Of a stretch of 64,000 nucleotides of DNA, positions 1 through 9,003 are shown piece by piece. The DNA lies in NCBI GenBank assembly GCA_902570125.1, contig CACFXK010000002.1, forward strand, positions 82,380-146,379, written 5' to 3'. The translations under genes and the position numbers were made by a program. Below the pieces are notes generated by a model. The model saw only the letters and a list, made by a program, of their open reading frames with translations, was not told the origin of the DNA and made no database searches. Position 1 is the stretch's first letter. Each line of letters opens with the position of its first letter. The stretch is from an uncultured Pelagibacteraceae bacterium (GTDB lineage Bacteria; Pseudomonadota; Alphaproteobacteria; Pelagibacterales; Pelagibacteraceae).

Positions 1-797
1 TTAGAGCATTTAACAGATCCAAAAATAAAGCTGAGCCACTAAAAGACTTTGGTGCCGAAATTTCAAATTCAATAGGAGAACTTGTTAAAGAAAGTCATGT
101 AGTAATTACAATGTTAACTAATGATGATGCGATCAATGAAGTTATAGGTAGCGATGAATTTTTAAATAATTTAAAACCTAATTCAACTGTAATTGATATG
201 AGCTCTGTAAAACAAACTACAGCAGTTAATCATGGAAAAAATTTAAAATCTCGAAAAATTAATTACTTAGATGCACCAGTTTCAGGTGGAACGATAGGAG
301 CTGAAGAAGCATCTCTCGCTATAATGATTGGGGGAGAACAGATAGTTTTTGAATCAGTTAAAGATATTTTAAAATCAATGGGAAATCCAACTCTTGTTGG
401 TCCAATAGGATGTGGTCAGGTTTCTAAATTAGCAAACCAAATTATTGTTGGATTAGCTATTGGTGCTGTTGCTGAAGCAGTTACTCTTTGTGAAAAGGCT
501 GGAGCAGACCCAAATAAAATGATTAAGGCTTTGTCTGGAGGTTGGGCCGATAGTAAAGTTCTTAGAACACATGGAAAAAGAATGATAGATAAAGATTTTA
601 GTCCAAAAGGCAAAACTTCTGGTCAGTTAAAAGATATGAATAATATCTTAGAATGTGCAAATAATTATAATACCCAATTACCTATTTCAAATTTAGTTAA
701 AGAAATGTATAAATCATTAGTTGAAAATGGACATGGTGAAACAGATCATAGTTCAATATATAAAGAAATTGAAAGGATTAATAATGGGAAGACTTGA
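1..797 (+). CDS. 3-hydroxyisobutyrate dehydrogenase-like NAD(P)-dependent beta-hydroxyacid dehydrogenase (5' end outside window)
   Basis: The reading frame is open from base 3 to the TGA at 795-797. The N-terminal Rossmann motif lies before the window, so the gene is truncated by the edge and not broken. The visible part starts inside the cofactor domain (AFNRSKNKAEPL, then HVVITMLTNDDA). It continues with the substrate-binding signature LDAPVSGGTIGAEEASL and the catalytic-lysine region GCGQVSKLANQIIVG, followed by the helical C-terminal domain. These are hallmarks of the 3-hydroxyisobutyrate dehydrogenase / tartronate semialdehyde reductase family. It overlaps the next gene by 14 bases and so belongs to the sugar-acid operon. 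Reduction or oxidation of a short hydroxyacid from that pathway is inferred; the exact substrate cannot be read. Confidence 0.88.
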   Translation, partial: RAFNRSKNKAEPLKDFGAEISNSIGELVKESHVVITMLTNDDAINEVIGSDEFLNNLKPNSTVIDMSSVKQTTAVNHGKNLKSRKINYLDAPVSGGTIGAEEASLAIMIGGEQIVFESVKDILKSMGNPTLVGPIGCGQVSKLANQIIVGLAIGAVAEAVTLCEKAGADPNKMIKALSGGWADSKVLRTHGKRMIDKDFSPKGKTSGQLKDMNNILECANNYNTQLPISNLVKEMYKSLVENGHGETDHSSIYKEIERINNGKT

Positions 798-1524
798 GGG
801 TAAAGAAGTAATCATTACTGCTGCTGGACAAGGGATAGGAAAAGCAACAGCTATAACTTTTCATAACGAAGGAGCAAATGTTACTGCTACCGATATTAAT
901 GAAAATACTTTAAGTGAACTAAATAAAGAATATCCAAAAATTAAAGTTAAAAAATTAGATTCAACAAAAAATGAAGATATTAAAGAATTCATAAATACGT
1001 TTAGTAATATAGATGTATTATTTAATGCGGTAGGGTTTGTCCACCACGGAACAATTTTAGATTGTGAGGAGAAAGATTGGGATTTTTCTTTTGATACGAA
1101 TATTAAATCTATGTACTTTATGTGTAAGGCTACATTGCCAACAATGATCAATAATAACGGAGGAAGTATTATAAATGTTGCCTCTGTTGCATCTAGCATT
1201 AAGGGACTACCAAATAGATTTGTTTATGGAGCAAGTAAAGCAGCTATTATTGGACTAACAAAATCAATCGCATCAGATTTTGTTAAGCGAAAAATTAGAT
1301 GTAATGCAATTGCACCTGGAACAGTATTTACACCTTCTTGGGAAGATAGAGTAAAACAAAGTCCGGATCCAGTTAAGGCAAAAAAGGATTTCATAGCAAG
1401 ACAACCAATGGGAAGATTAGGAACTGCTCAAGAAATAGCTGATTTTGCTATATATTTAGCTAGTGATGAATCAACATTTACAACAGGAAATACTTTTTCT
1501 GTAGATGGTGGAATGACAATTTAA
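784..1524 (+). CDS. SDR-family dehydrogenase of the DHRS6/BDH2 (2-keto-3-deoxy-fuconate dehydrogenase-like) type
   Basis: This is a 246-residue classical short-chain dehydrogenase. It has the nucleotide-binding TAAGQGIGKA motif near residue 13, an acidic NAD-selecting ATDIN after beta-2, and the catalytic YGASKAA. The sequence closely follows the DHRS6/BDH2 subfamily (MGRLEGK start, VGFVHHGTILDCEEKDWDFS, PGTVFTPS). Bacterial members include 2-keto-3-deoxy-L-fuconate dehydrogenases as well as 3-hydroxybutyrate dehydrogenases. I chose ATG 784, not the longer frame from 721, because MGRLEGK is the family N-terminus; it overlaps the upstream gene by 14 bases. The neighbouring FAH hydrolase, enolase-type dehydratase and lactonase favour oxidation of a 2-keto-3-deoxy sugar acid. 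That assignment is inferred. Confidence 0.88.
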   Translation: MGRLEGKEVIITAAGQGIGKATAITFHNEGANVTATDINENTLSELNKEYPKIKVKKLDSTKNEDIKEFINTFSNIDVLFNAVGFVHHGTILDCEEKDWDFSFDTNIKSMYFMCKATLPTMINNNGGSIINVASVASSIKGLPNRFVYGASKAAIIGLTKSIASDFVKRKIRCNAIAPGTVFTPSWEDRVKQSPDPVKAKKDFIARQPMGRLGTAQEIADFAIYLASDESTFTTGNTFSVDGGMTI

Positions 1525-1540
1525 ATATAAAGGAGAAATA

Positions 1541-2383
1541 ATGAAACTATTAAGACTAGGCGAAAAGGGAAAAGAAAAACCAGCTATAATAGATGGTAAT
1601 GGAAAAATAAGAGATATTAGCTCACATGTAAGTGATTTAAACCCACACAATTTAAATTTTGAAACAATTTCAAAAATTCAAAGTATTGATACATCAAGTC
1701 TTCCTGAAATTTCATCAGATCAAAGAATAGGTTCTTGCATTACAAGTCCTGGAAAATTTGTAGCAATAGGACTTAATTATTCAGATCATGCCGCTGAGGT
1801 CGGTGCCGATATTCCTAAAGAACCAATAATGTTTATGAAAGCGACTAGTTCGATGTGTGGACCTAATGATGATGTAGAAATAGTCTCTGGATCAAAAAAA
1901 CTAGATTGGGAAGTTGAACTTGGAATTGTAATCGGAAAAGAAGCAAAACATATTTCAGAAAGTCAATCACAAGATCATATTTTAGGATATTGTTTAGTAA
2001 ACGATGTTAGTGAACGAGAGTGGCAAATTGAAAAGATGGGACAATGGGTTAAAGGAAAGTCTCATGACACTTATGGGCCTACTGGGCCTTACTTGGTAAC
2101 TAAGGATGAAATTAAAGATATTAATAATTTAAAGATGATGTTGGATGTAAATGGTGAAAGAATGCAAACAGGAAATACAAGTACTATGATTTTTAATGTA
2201 GATACCATTGTATCTTATGTGAGTAAATTTATGTCATTACAACCTGGAGATATTATAACTACAGGCACCCCACCAGGAGTAGGCATGGGAAGAAAGCCTC
2301 AAGTTTTTTTAAAAGCTGGTGATGAGATGAAATTATCTATAGAAAATTTAGGAGAACAGAACTCTAAAGTAGTTGCTGTTTAA
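1541..2383 (+). CDS. Fumarylacetoacetate hydrolase family protein (probable 2,4-diketo-3-deoxy sugar-acid hydrolase)
   Basis: This 280-residue protein has the FAH fold. A short N-terminal cap is followed by the catalytic core: GLNYSDHAAEVG, KATSSMCGPNDD, the metal-ligand segment DWEVELGIVIGK, and the closing TGTPPGVGMGRKP. The family cleaves C-C bonds of diketo acids using a divalent metal. Sequence style and neighbours match hydrolases that split 2,4-diketo-3-deoxy-fuconate or -rhamnonate into pyruvate and a hydroxyacid. A good Shine-Dalgarno (AAGGAG) sits about 6 bases before ATG 1541. It lies 16 bases after the SDR gene and 5 bases before the enolase-type gene, so it is operonic. Annotation as ureidoglycolate lyase, common for such proteins, is less likely here. 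Confidence 0.85.
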   Translation: MKLLRLGEKGKEKPAIIDGNGKIRDISSHVSDLNPHNLNFETISKIQSIDTSSLPEISSDQRIGSCITSPGKFVAIGLNYSDHAAEVGADIPKEPIMFMKATSSMCGPNDDVEIVSGSKKLDWEVELGIVIGKEAKHISESQSQDHILGYCLVNDVSEREWQIEKMGQWVKGKSHDTYGPTGPYLVTKDEIKDINNLKMMLDVNGERMQTGNTSTMIFNVDTIVSYVSKFMSLQPGDIITTGTPPGVGMGRKPQVFLKAGDEMKLSIENLGEQNSKVVAV

Positions 2384-2388
2384 TAATT

Positions 2389-3561
2389 GTGAAGATCAGC
2401 TCAATCAAAAGTCATGTACTTAGATATGAGTTGGATAAAGAACTTGGATATTCTCAACAATATTATAAACACAGAACCGCTCACCTAGTAGAGATAGAAA
2501 CTGATGAGGGTATTACAGGTTGGGGAGAATGTTTTGGCCCTGGAAATATAGCTCTCGCTAACAAATATATTGTAGAAAAAGTAATACAACCTTTAATAAT
2601 AGGAGAAGATCCAATTAATAAAGAATATATTTGGCATAAAGTTTATAATTTACTTAGAGATAGCGGTCAGAAAGGAATGCCCATTCAGGCATTATCAGGA
2701 ATTGATATAGCATTATGGGATATACTAGCGAAAAAAGCAAAATTGCCTCTTTACCAATTATTAGGAGGTAAAACTAATAAGAAAATTCCAGTTTATGGTT
2801 ATGGAATGATGCTGCAAAGAAAACCTGTCGAAGAATTATGTGAATTATTCAAAAAAGAAGCAAATCAAATAAAAGAAAAAAACTTCAATGCGATGAAGAT
2901 GAAAGTTGGTTTAGGTCCAAAAGAAGATTTAAAGTTAGTAAGTGCAGTAAGAGAAGCAATCGGCAACAATTTTAAACTAATGGTCGATGCCAATCATGCT
3001 TATAACAGAAATGATGCTTTGTACGTTGGTAAAGGATTGGATGAAATGGAAATCTATTGGTTTGAAGAACCTGTGGCACCAGAAGATTACGATGGATACA
3101 AAGAACTAAAAGAAAAATTAAAAACAAATATTGCTGGCGGTGAAGCGGAGTTCACAAAATACGGTTGGAACCAACTAATTAAATATAATTGCATTGATAT
3201 AGCTCAACCAGAAGTTTGTGGTTTAGGTGGAATAACAGAATATTTAAAAGTATCAGCATTAGCTCAGTCGAATTTTATCCCAATTGTTAATCATGTATGG
3301 GGTTCAGCTTTAAGTGTAGCAGTAAATCTGCATTTACTTACTTCTTTACCAGATATGCCAGGTGGACTATTTCCAACGAAATCAATGTTAGAATTCGATA
3401 CCACTGAAAAAAATATTTTTATTACAGATCTTGCTGAAGAAAAATTTTCAATTTTAGACCAGGTAAAAGATAAAGATGGATTTGCTTCACCATTAGAAAA
3501 TATAGGAATTGGAATTAATCCAAAAAAAGAATTTATAAAAGAATACGAGTATAATGGCTAA
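2389..3561 (+). CDS. Enolase-superfamily (mandelate racemase subgroup) sugar-acid dehydratase
   Basis: This 390-residue protein has a capping domain (WGECFGPG near residue 45) and a barrel domain. The mandelate-racemase-type residues are visible: the KxK pair at K170/K172, metal ligands D200 (VDANH), E226 (FEEP) and E252 (GGEAEF), and the base His302 (NHVWGSAL). The dyad partner position reads QPE (Glu275) where most members have QPD, a small deviation. The family removes a proton alpha to a carboxylate. In this operon, dehydration of a sugar acid such as fuconate or galactonate to a 2-keto-3-deoxy acid is the natural role. Translation starts at GTG 2389. The 3' end overlaps the lactonase gene by 8 bases. 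Confidence 0.87.
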   Translation: MKISSIKSHVLRYELDKELGYSQQYYKHRTAHLVEIETDEGITGWGECFGPGNIALANKYIVEKVIQPLIIGEDPINKEYIWHKVYNLLRDSGQKGMPIQALSGIDIALWDILAKKAKLPLYQLLGGKTNKKIPVYGYGMMLQRKPVEELCELFKKEANQIKEKNFNAMKMKVGLGPKEDLKLVSAVREAIGNNFKLMVDANHAYNRNDALYVGKGLDEMEIYWFEEPVAPEDYDGYKELKEKLKTNIAGGEAEFTKYGWNQLIKYNCIDIAQPEVCGLGGITEYLKVSALAQSNFIPIVNHVWGSALSVAVNLHLLTSLPDMPGGLFPTKSMLEFDTTEKNIFITDLAEEKFSILDQVKDKDGFASPLENIGIGINPKKEFIKEYEYNG

Positions 3562-4465
3562 GATTATAACCTCAAAACCTGAAGTTTTGTGGAATTTAAA
3601 ATGTATATTAGGTGAAGGAACTTTGTGGGTCAAAGAACATAATTCTATTTATTTTACAGACATTAAAAAAAAAAGAATTCATATTTTAAATTTGAAAAAC
3701 AAAAAAAAAGAAACTATTAAAGTAAATAAAGAAATAGGATTTTTAGCTCATATAAAAAATAATATATTTATATTAGGTCTCCAAGGTGAATTAAGAATAG
3801 TAAATTTAAAAAGTAAAAAAAAAATTAAATCAATAACCATTGAGAAGTCATTAAATATGAACAGGATTAATGATGGCAAAACAGATCTTAATGGAAAACT
3901 TTGGTTTGGAACAATGGATAACCCTGAAAGAAATATCCCAAATGGATCTCTTTATTGCCTAGATAAAAAATTTAATCTTAAAAAAGTAGATGACAATTAC
4001 ATGATTACTAATGGACCTGCATTTATTGATAAAAAAAGCTTTTATCATACAGACAGTAGAAAAAGGATAATCTACAAAATTAAGATAGATAAAAATGAAG
4101 ATATAATTAGTAAAAAAATATTTAAAAGATTTTCAAATAAGGAAGGAGTGCCAGATGGCATGACTTTAGATAAAGCTGGAAATTTATGGGTATGCCAATT
4201 TCATGGAGCTTGCGTAAGTGTTTTAAATAAATTTGCCAAACAGATACATAAGATCAATTTACCCGCTAAAAATATTACTAATTGTGCCTTTGGTGGTCCT
4301 AAAAATTCAGATTTATTTGTCACATCTGCATTAAAAGGTATGAAAAACAGTGAAATTAAAAAATTTAAATTTTCAGGAAGTTTATTTAAAATACAAACTA
4401 ATGCTATTGGTATAAACCAGAAAAAGTTTGTAATTAAAAATGCTAAAAAGAGACCTCTACTATGA
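3554..4465 (+). CDS. SMP-30/gluconolactonase family sugar lactonase
   Basis: This 303-residue protein has the six-bladed beta-propeller signature of the SMP-30/gluconolaconase/LRE family. A metal-binding Glu sits in LGEGTLWV near the N-terminus, followed by INDGKTDLNGKLWFGTMD, NGPAF and DGMTLDKAGNLWV. Members hydrolyse aldonolactones using a divalent metal. It would supply the free sugar acid to the dehydratase just upstream, so lactonase, dehydratase, SDR and FAH hydrolase together form a non-phosphorylating sugar-oxidation route. Its first 8 bases overlap the dehydratase gene, and its last 26 overlap the PEP carboxylase frame. No signal peptide is seen, so it should be cytosolic. The actual sugar is unknown. 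Confidence 0.86.
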   Translation: MAKIITSKPEVLWNLKCILGEGTLWVKEHNSIYFTDIKKKRIHILNLKNKKKETIKVNKEIGFLAHIKNNIFILGLQGELRIVNLKSKKKIKSITIEKSLNMNRINDGKTDLNGKLWFGTMDNPERNIPNGSLYCLDKKFNLKKVDDNYMITNGPAFIDKKSFYHTDSRKRIIYKIKIDKNEDIISKKIFKRFSNKEGVPDGMTLDKAGNLWVCQFHGACVSVLNKFAKQIHKINLPAKNITNCAFGGPKNSDLFVTSALKGMKNSEIKKFKFSGSLFKIQTNAIGINQKKFVIKNAKKRPLL

Positions 4466-7127
4466 ACGAATACCCACAAAATCTCTTAGAGATGATGTTC
4501 GATTTTTAGGAAACATATTAGGAAGAGTAATTAAAGAACAAGAGGGACAGAAATTCTATGATCTAGTTGAAAAAATTAGATTACTTTCCAAAGCAAATAT
4601 TGCTAACAAAAATCGTAAAGATCCATTTAAAAAAATTTTAAACGAAATTAAAAAATTACAACCACATTTACTATTTAAATTAACTCGCGCATTTAACCAT
4701 TTTATGAACTTTTATAATTTAGCTGAGTCAATTGATGCTTCTAGAACGTTAGATCTCTATGAGAATGTGAAACAAAAAAAAAAATTTCAAAATATTTTTA
4801 TAGAAGAAATATTTGAAAATTTTTTTAAAAATAAAAAAATATCTAATAATAAAATTTATAATATTGCTAAAAGTCTAAATATAGGAATTGTACTCACAGC
4901 ACATCCAACCGAAGTAAAAAGAAGAACCTTGATACAGAAGTACCATTCATTAACAGAAATATTAGAACAACGAAACTTACTTAAAAATTATCCTTCAAAA
5001 TTAAAAATTTTAGATCGTAAAGTTTTTGATGAAATAACAATTATATGGAATACAGATGAAATTAAAAGATCTAAACCAACCCCTGCGGAAGAAGCAAGAT
5101 GGGGACTTGCAATTATAGAAGATAGCTTGTGGGATACAATTCCTAAAGTATACAGAAGATTAAATCAAATATTTGAAAAAAATATGGGAAAGGGTTTACC
5201 TAAAAATTTTAATCCTATTGAGTTTGGATCATGGATGGGTGGTGATAGAGATGGCAATCCATTTGTTACTGCAGAAGTTACTAAAAGAGTTATTTTGTTA
5301 TCAAGGTGGGAGGCAGCTAAACTTTATGAGAAGTCAATGACAAAGTTAATTAGATCTTACTCTATGGAAAAATGTTCAAAAAAAATATTAAAAACTACAG
5401 GAAAAACATTCGAGCCTTATAGAGTTTATCTAAGACCTTTAAGAGATAAACTTAGAAAAACGCATAGAGCAATAGAGGCTTATTTATCAAACAATAAATC
5501 GTTTAATGATAAAGATTTACTATCTGAGAGAGAAGAAATTTTAAAACCATTGAGAGTAGTAAGAGAGTCATTAGAACAAAACCAAAGTGAAAATATAGCT
5601 AGTGGTGATTTATTAGATTTAATGCGAAGAGCTAAGTGTTTTGGAATAAATCTTGCACGACTTGATATAAGACAAGAGTCATCAAGACATTCTCAATTAT
5701 TAGCAGAATACATAAAGAAAAAACTAAACCAAAATTATTCTACTTGGGATGAGGATCGAAAAATAAAATATTTATCGAATAAAATGCAAAGCAAAAATGT
5801 ATTAAAAAAATTTCAATTTAAAAACAAGGAAAACAAAGAGGTTTGGTCCACATTTAAAGTATTGGCAAGTCAACCTAAAGAGTGTTTAGGAGCGTATGTA
5901 ATCTCAATGACATCTTCAGCATCAGATATCTTATCAGTTATGTTTTTCCAAAAAGAAGCCAACATTAAGAATAGACTAAGAGTAGTTCCTCTTTTCGAAA
6001 CTCTTGATGATCTTATAAATGCAAAACCAATAATGGAAAAACTTTTTTCATTAAAATGGTACAGAAAAGATATTAATAATAAACAAGAAATTATGATTGG
6101 GTACTCTGATTCAAGTAAAGATGCTGGAAAGCTCTCAGCAAGTTGGCATCAATTTAAATTACAAGAGGAAATAATTAAACTCGCTAAAAAATATAAAATA
6201 GATGTTACATTTTTTCATGGTAGAGGAGGTTCTGCAGGTAGAGGTGGTGGGCCTATACAAGCAACATTGAGGTCGCAGCCTGCTGGTTCAGTCAATGGTA
6301 AAATTCGAATAACTGATCAAGGAGAAGTAATACAGCAAAAATATGGTTATGAGCCTTTAGCAAAATATAATTTGTGCAGTTATATCGGATCTGTTATGGA
6401 AGCTACTTTAAACCCACCTCCAAAACCAAAAGACAGTTGGAGACAATTAATTCAAAGTATGTCTGAGATATCAACAAGTTCTTATCGAAAAAATATAAAC
6501 CAAAGTTCAGATTTTATTAGATATTTTAAAACTGTAACTCCTCATATGGCACTTGGGAAATTATCAATTGGCTCTAGACCTTCTAAAAGAAAAAATGTTG
6601 ATAATATAAATAGTTTAAGAGCTATCCCTTGGGTTTTTGCCTGGACTCAAATTAGATTAATGTTACCCGCTTGGTTAGGTACTGCCGAGGCTTTAAGATA
6701 TTCATCTATAAAGAAATTTAAAAAAACACTTATTGATATGGAAAAAAACTGGCCTTATTTTAATTCAACAATGGACTTGCTTGACATGGTGCTTTCTAAG
6801 GTAGACCCAGAGATATCAAAAATTTATGAAAAAAACTTAGCTGATGATAAACTTATTAGAGTAGGAAAAAAATTAAGATTTCAATTTGATGCTGTAAAAA
6901 AATTGAATGATCAAATAACACCAAAAGAAATTTTTAAACAAAGAAAAATTTTTAGAGGTCCAGCAATTATTAGAAACATATATTCTGAAATCCTTAATGT
7001 TTTACAAGCAGTAGTTATGAATAAGCTTCTAAAAAGAAATTTAAACAAAAAAGATAAAAAAGATTTAAATGACGCAATGATGGCGTCAATAGCAGGTATT
7101 TCTGCAGCTATCAAAAATACTGGATAA
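4440..7127 (+). CDS. ppc: Phosphoenolpyruvate carboxylase
   Basis: This 895-residue protein is full length for bacterial PEPC. Visible hallmarks are LRDDVRFLGNILG at the N-terminus, TAHPTE with catalytic His155, GSWMGGDRDGNP, LARLDIRQES, YSDSSKDAG near 554, the glycine-rich FHGRGGSAGRGGGP loop with His593, IPWVFAWTQ, and a C-terminus ending NTG. The enzyme carboxylates PEP to oxaloacetate, an anaplerotic step. It starts inside the end of the lactonase gene (26-base overlap, different frame), and its stop overlaps the ccdA start by one base (TAATG). The overlapping ATG at 4440 is the only in-frame start that keeps the family N-terminus. Confidence 0.97.
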   Translation: MLKRDLYYERIPTKSLRDDVRFLGNILGRVIKEQEGQKFYDLVEKIRLLSKANIANKNRKDPFKKILNEIKKLQPHLLFKLTRAFNHFMNFYNLAESIDASRTLDLYENVKQKKKFQNIFIEEIFENFFKNKKISNNKIYNIAKSLNIGIVLTAHPTEVKRRTLIQKYHSLTEILEQRNLLKNYPSKLKILDRKVFDEITIIWNTDEIKRSKPTPAEEARWGLAIIEDSLWDTIPKVYRRLNQIFEKNMGKGLPKNFNPIEFGSWMGGDRDGNPFVTAEVTKRVILLSRWEAAKLYEKSMTKLIRSYSMEKCSKKILKTTGKTFEPYRVYLRPLRDKLRKTHRAIEAYLSNNKSFNDKDLLSEREEILKPLRVVRESLEQNQSENIASGDLLDLMRRAKCFGINLARLDIRQESSRHSQLLAEYIKKKLNQNYSTWDEDRKIKYLSNKMQSKNVLKKFQFKNKENKEVWSTFKVLASQPKECLGAYVISMTSSASDILSVMFFQKEANIKNRLRVVPLFETLDDLINAKPIMEKLFSLKWYRKDINNKQEIMIGYSDSSKDAGKLSASWHQFKLQEEIIKLAKKYKIDVTFFHGRGGSAGRGGGPIQATLRSQPAGSVNGKIRITDQGEVIQQKYGYEPLAKYNLCSYIGSVMEATLNPPPKPKDSWRQLIQSMSEISTSSYRKNINQSSDFIRYFKTVTPHMALGKLSIGSRPSKRKNVDNINSLRAIPWVFAWTQIRLMLPAWLGTAEALRYSSIKKFKKTLIDMEKNWPYFNSTMDLLDMVLSKVDPEISKIYEKNLADDKLIRVGKKLRFQFDAVKKLNDQITPKEIFKQRKIFRGPAIIRNIYSEILNVLQAVVMNKLLKRNLNKKDKKDLNDAMMASIAGISAAIKNTG

Positions 7128-7834
7128 TGATTGAATTTATTTTAGCTTTTGGAGCTGGTTTGCTTAGCTTTTTATCCCCATGTGTTCTGCCTCTAATACC
7201 AGGATATATATCATATATATCAGGATCAACTCTTAATGAATTACTTGAAAAAAAAACTGTAAATATTTTTCCTATTATTTTATTTGCAGTTGGATTTTCT
7301 ATTGTATTCATAAGTTTTGGAGCTACTGCTACATTTTTAGGTTCTTTAGTATTAGAAAACTCTTATCAACTGAGAATTGGAGCTGGAATAATCATTATAA
7401 TATTTTCTTTACAAATATTAGGACTTATAAATCTTAAGTTTTTAAATTATGAGAAGAGATTTCAGACAAATAACAATACTGGAATAATAAGTTCAATTTT
7501 AATTGGTATGGCTTTTGGTTTTGGCTGGACACCTTGTATTGGTCCAATTTTAGGATCAATTCTTGCAATCGCATCAACTGAAGATAGTATTAATAAAGGA
7601 ATTGGTCTTTTATCATTTTATTCTCTTGGACTAGCAATTCCCTTTGTTCTATCAGGTTACTTGATACAAAAATTTATGATTTTTTCTAAAAATCTAAAAG
7701 CAAAGATGAAGATGATAAATATGTTTGGTGGATCTCTACTGTTAATTACAGGAATATTAATGATCACTAACCAGTTGCAAGCTTTAGGTTATTATCTTCT
7801 TGAGTATATGCCTTTTCTACAGAGCATAGGTTAA
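7127..7834 (+). CDS. ccdA: Cytochrome c biogenesis protein CcdA (thiol-disulfide transmembrane reductase)
   Basis: This 235-residue protein has six predicted membrane segments. The two redox cysteines are in the CcdA motifs: C19 in LSPCVLPLIPGY and C137 in WTPCIGP. CcdA passes reducing power from cytosolic thioredoxin across the inner membrane to periplasmic thiol proteins needed for cytochrome c maturation. The start overlaps the ppc stop (TAATG), indicating translational coupling. A periplasmic thioredoxin-like protein elsewhere in the window (59.8 kb) could be a client, but that is only a guess. Confidence 0.93.
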   Translation: MIEFILAFGAGLLSFLSPCVLPLIPGYISYISGSTLNELLEKKTVNIFPIILFAVGFSIVFISFGATATFLGSLVLENSYQLRIGAGIIIIIFSLQILGLINLKFLNYEKRFQTNNNTGIISSILIGMAFGFGWTPCIGPILGSILAIASTEDSINKGIGLLSFYSLGLAIPFVLSGYLIQKFMIFSKNLKAKMKMINMFGGSLLLITGILMITNQLQALGYYLLEYMPFLQSIG

Positions 7835-7835
7835 A

Positions 7836-8954
7836 TTAATTTATATTAAACTTTCTTTGTAAATGTCTAAGCTTGCTATCAGTACTATCATATTCAATAT
7901 AGCACCCTTGTAAAAATCTTTTACCTTCATTTGGATTAAATTCTGTTCTACCATGAAGTAATCTGTAATTATCCATCATAATTAAATCTCCAGACATTAA
8001 TTTAAATTCTATTCTATAGAAATCAGAGTTATATAAATCAGATAATTTTTTTCTGGCCTTATAATAAAGATCTAGTTCCTCTTTTTTTAAAACTGGTACG
8101 TAGTCAAGCCGAGGACTAAATCTAACTTGTTTAAAATTCTTGTTTTCATCGAGCTCTATTAATTCAGACCAGTCTTCTAAAATCACATCTTTATCAATAA
8201 ATTTAAATTTTACTTTTACTTTAGTTAATATTTCATAATATTCAGGAAAGTCTTTTTTTAAATCTTCAGTAACAGTATAACCGTCTACCAACGTAGATAA
8301 ACCACCTGTTACTTCATTTTCAATACAATGCAATATCTGAATACAAGGGACTGGATTTCTATATGGATTATCAGTATGAGGAGCTAGAGGTAAAGGTGTA
8401 TAGGCTAGATCATTAGGATTAGGTTTTGATGAAACATTAAAGTGTTCACCAAAATTAGTTCTTCTAACACTACCCACAGAGTTAGCAAATTTGATTAAAT
8501 AATTATCATAAGTTGGAACATTCTTTAAAATTGCAAATCCATACTTGTAAAAAGATGCAAGTAATTCATGCATTTCAACACTTTCATAAATAGTCTCATG
8601 AAAATTAAATTTTTTTACGTCAGTAAGTGAAGAAGTCCATTTTACTTTTTCTTTAATTTTACTAATTGAATTGGAATTTTTAAATTCTCGAATTATATTA
8701 TTAATATCAATTTTAGTTTCTATTCCATCTGAAAAAGTTATGTTTAGATGGTCTTTTTCAATTATTGCTGATTTGATAACGACGTCAGATTCCATTGTGC
8801 TCGGATCAAAGAGTCTCTGCTGTGTCTTTTGATCAAGTAATTCAATATTTTCTACTCTTTCTCTTAGCCAAAAAGGATGAATTTCTTCATTCAGATTTTC
8901 ATCTCTAAAGAAAACCTTATTATTATCTAATTCAATTTTCATAAAATTGAGCAT
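7836..8954 (-). CDS. Gamma-butyrobetaine dioxygenase-like Fe(II)/2-oxoglutarate oxygenase
   Basis: This 372-residue protein has an N-terminal GBBH-like domain (HPFWLRERVEN near residue 26) and a TauD-type oxygenase domain. Iron ligands are visible as HTD (His193, Asp195) and the distal His334 in LLHGRTEF, with an Arg-containing 2-oxoglutarate region after it. Family members hydroxylate gamma-butyrobetaine or related trimethylammonium compounds. Oddly, the N-terminal domain lacks the cysteines that bind zinc in carnitine-pathway BBOX enzymes. The two starts at 8954 and 8942 are both possible; neither has an obvious ribosome site. It is convergent with ccdA (1-base gap). The substrate is not readable from context. 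Confidence 0.85.
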   Translation of the reverse strand: MLNFMKIELDNNKVFFRDENLNEEIHPFWLRERVENIELLDQKTQQRLFDPSTMESDVVIKSAIIEKDHLNITFSDGIETKIDINNIIREFKNSNSISKIKEKVKWTSSLTDVKKFNFHETIYESVEMHELLASFYKYGFAILKNVPTYDNYLIKFANSVGSVRRTNFGEHFNVSSKPNPNDLAYTPLPLAPHTDNPYRNPVPCIQILHCIENEVTGGLSTLVDGYTVTEDLKKDFPEYYEILTKVKVKFKFIDKDVILEDWSELIELDENKNFKQVRFSPRLDYVPVLKKEELDLYYKARKKLSDLYNSDFYRIEFKLMSGDLIMMDNYRLLHGRTEFNPNEGKRFLQGCYIEYDSTDSKLRHLQRKFNIN

Positions 8955-9003
8955 TAATTAAAAAATATCTTTAATCAAGAGAAATTAAGTAGTATTTGGA
9001 ATT

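Noticed and set aside
861-1199. Open frame on the opposite strand of the SDR gene
   Set aside because: It lies wholly within a well-supported gene and has no family features; its composition is that expected of an antisense shadow.
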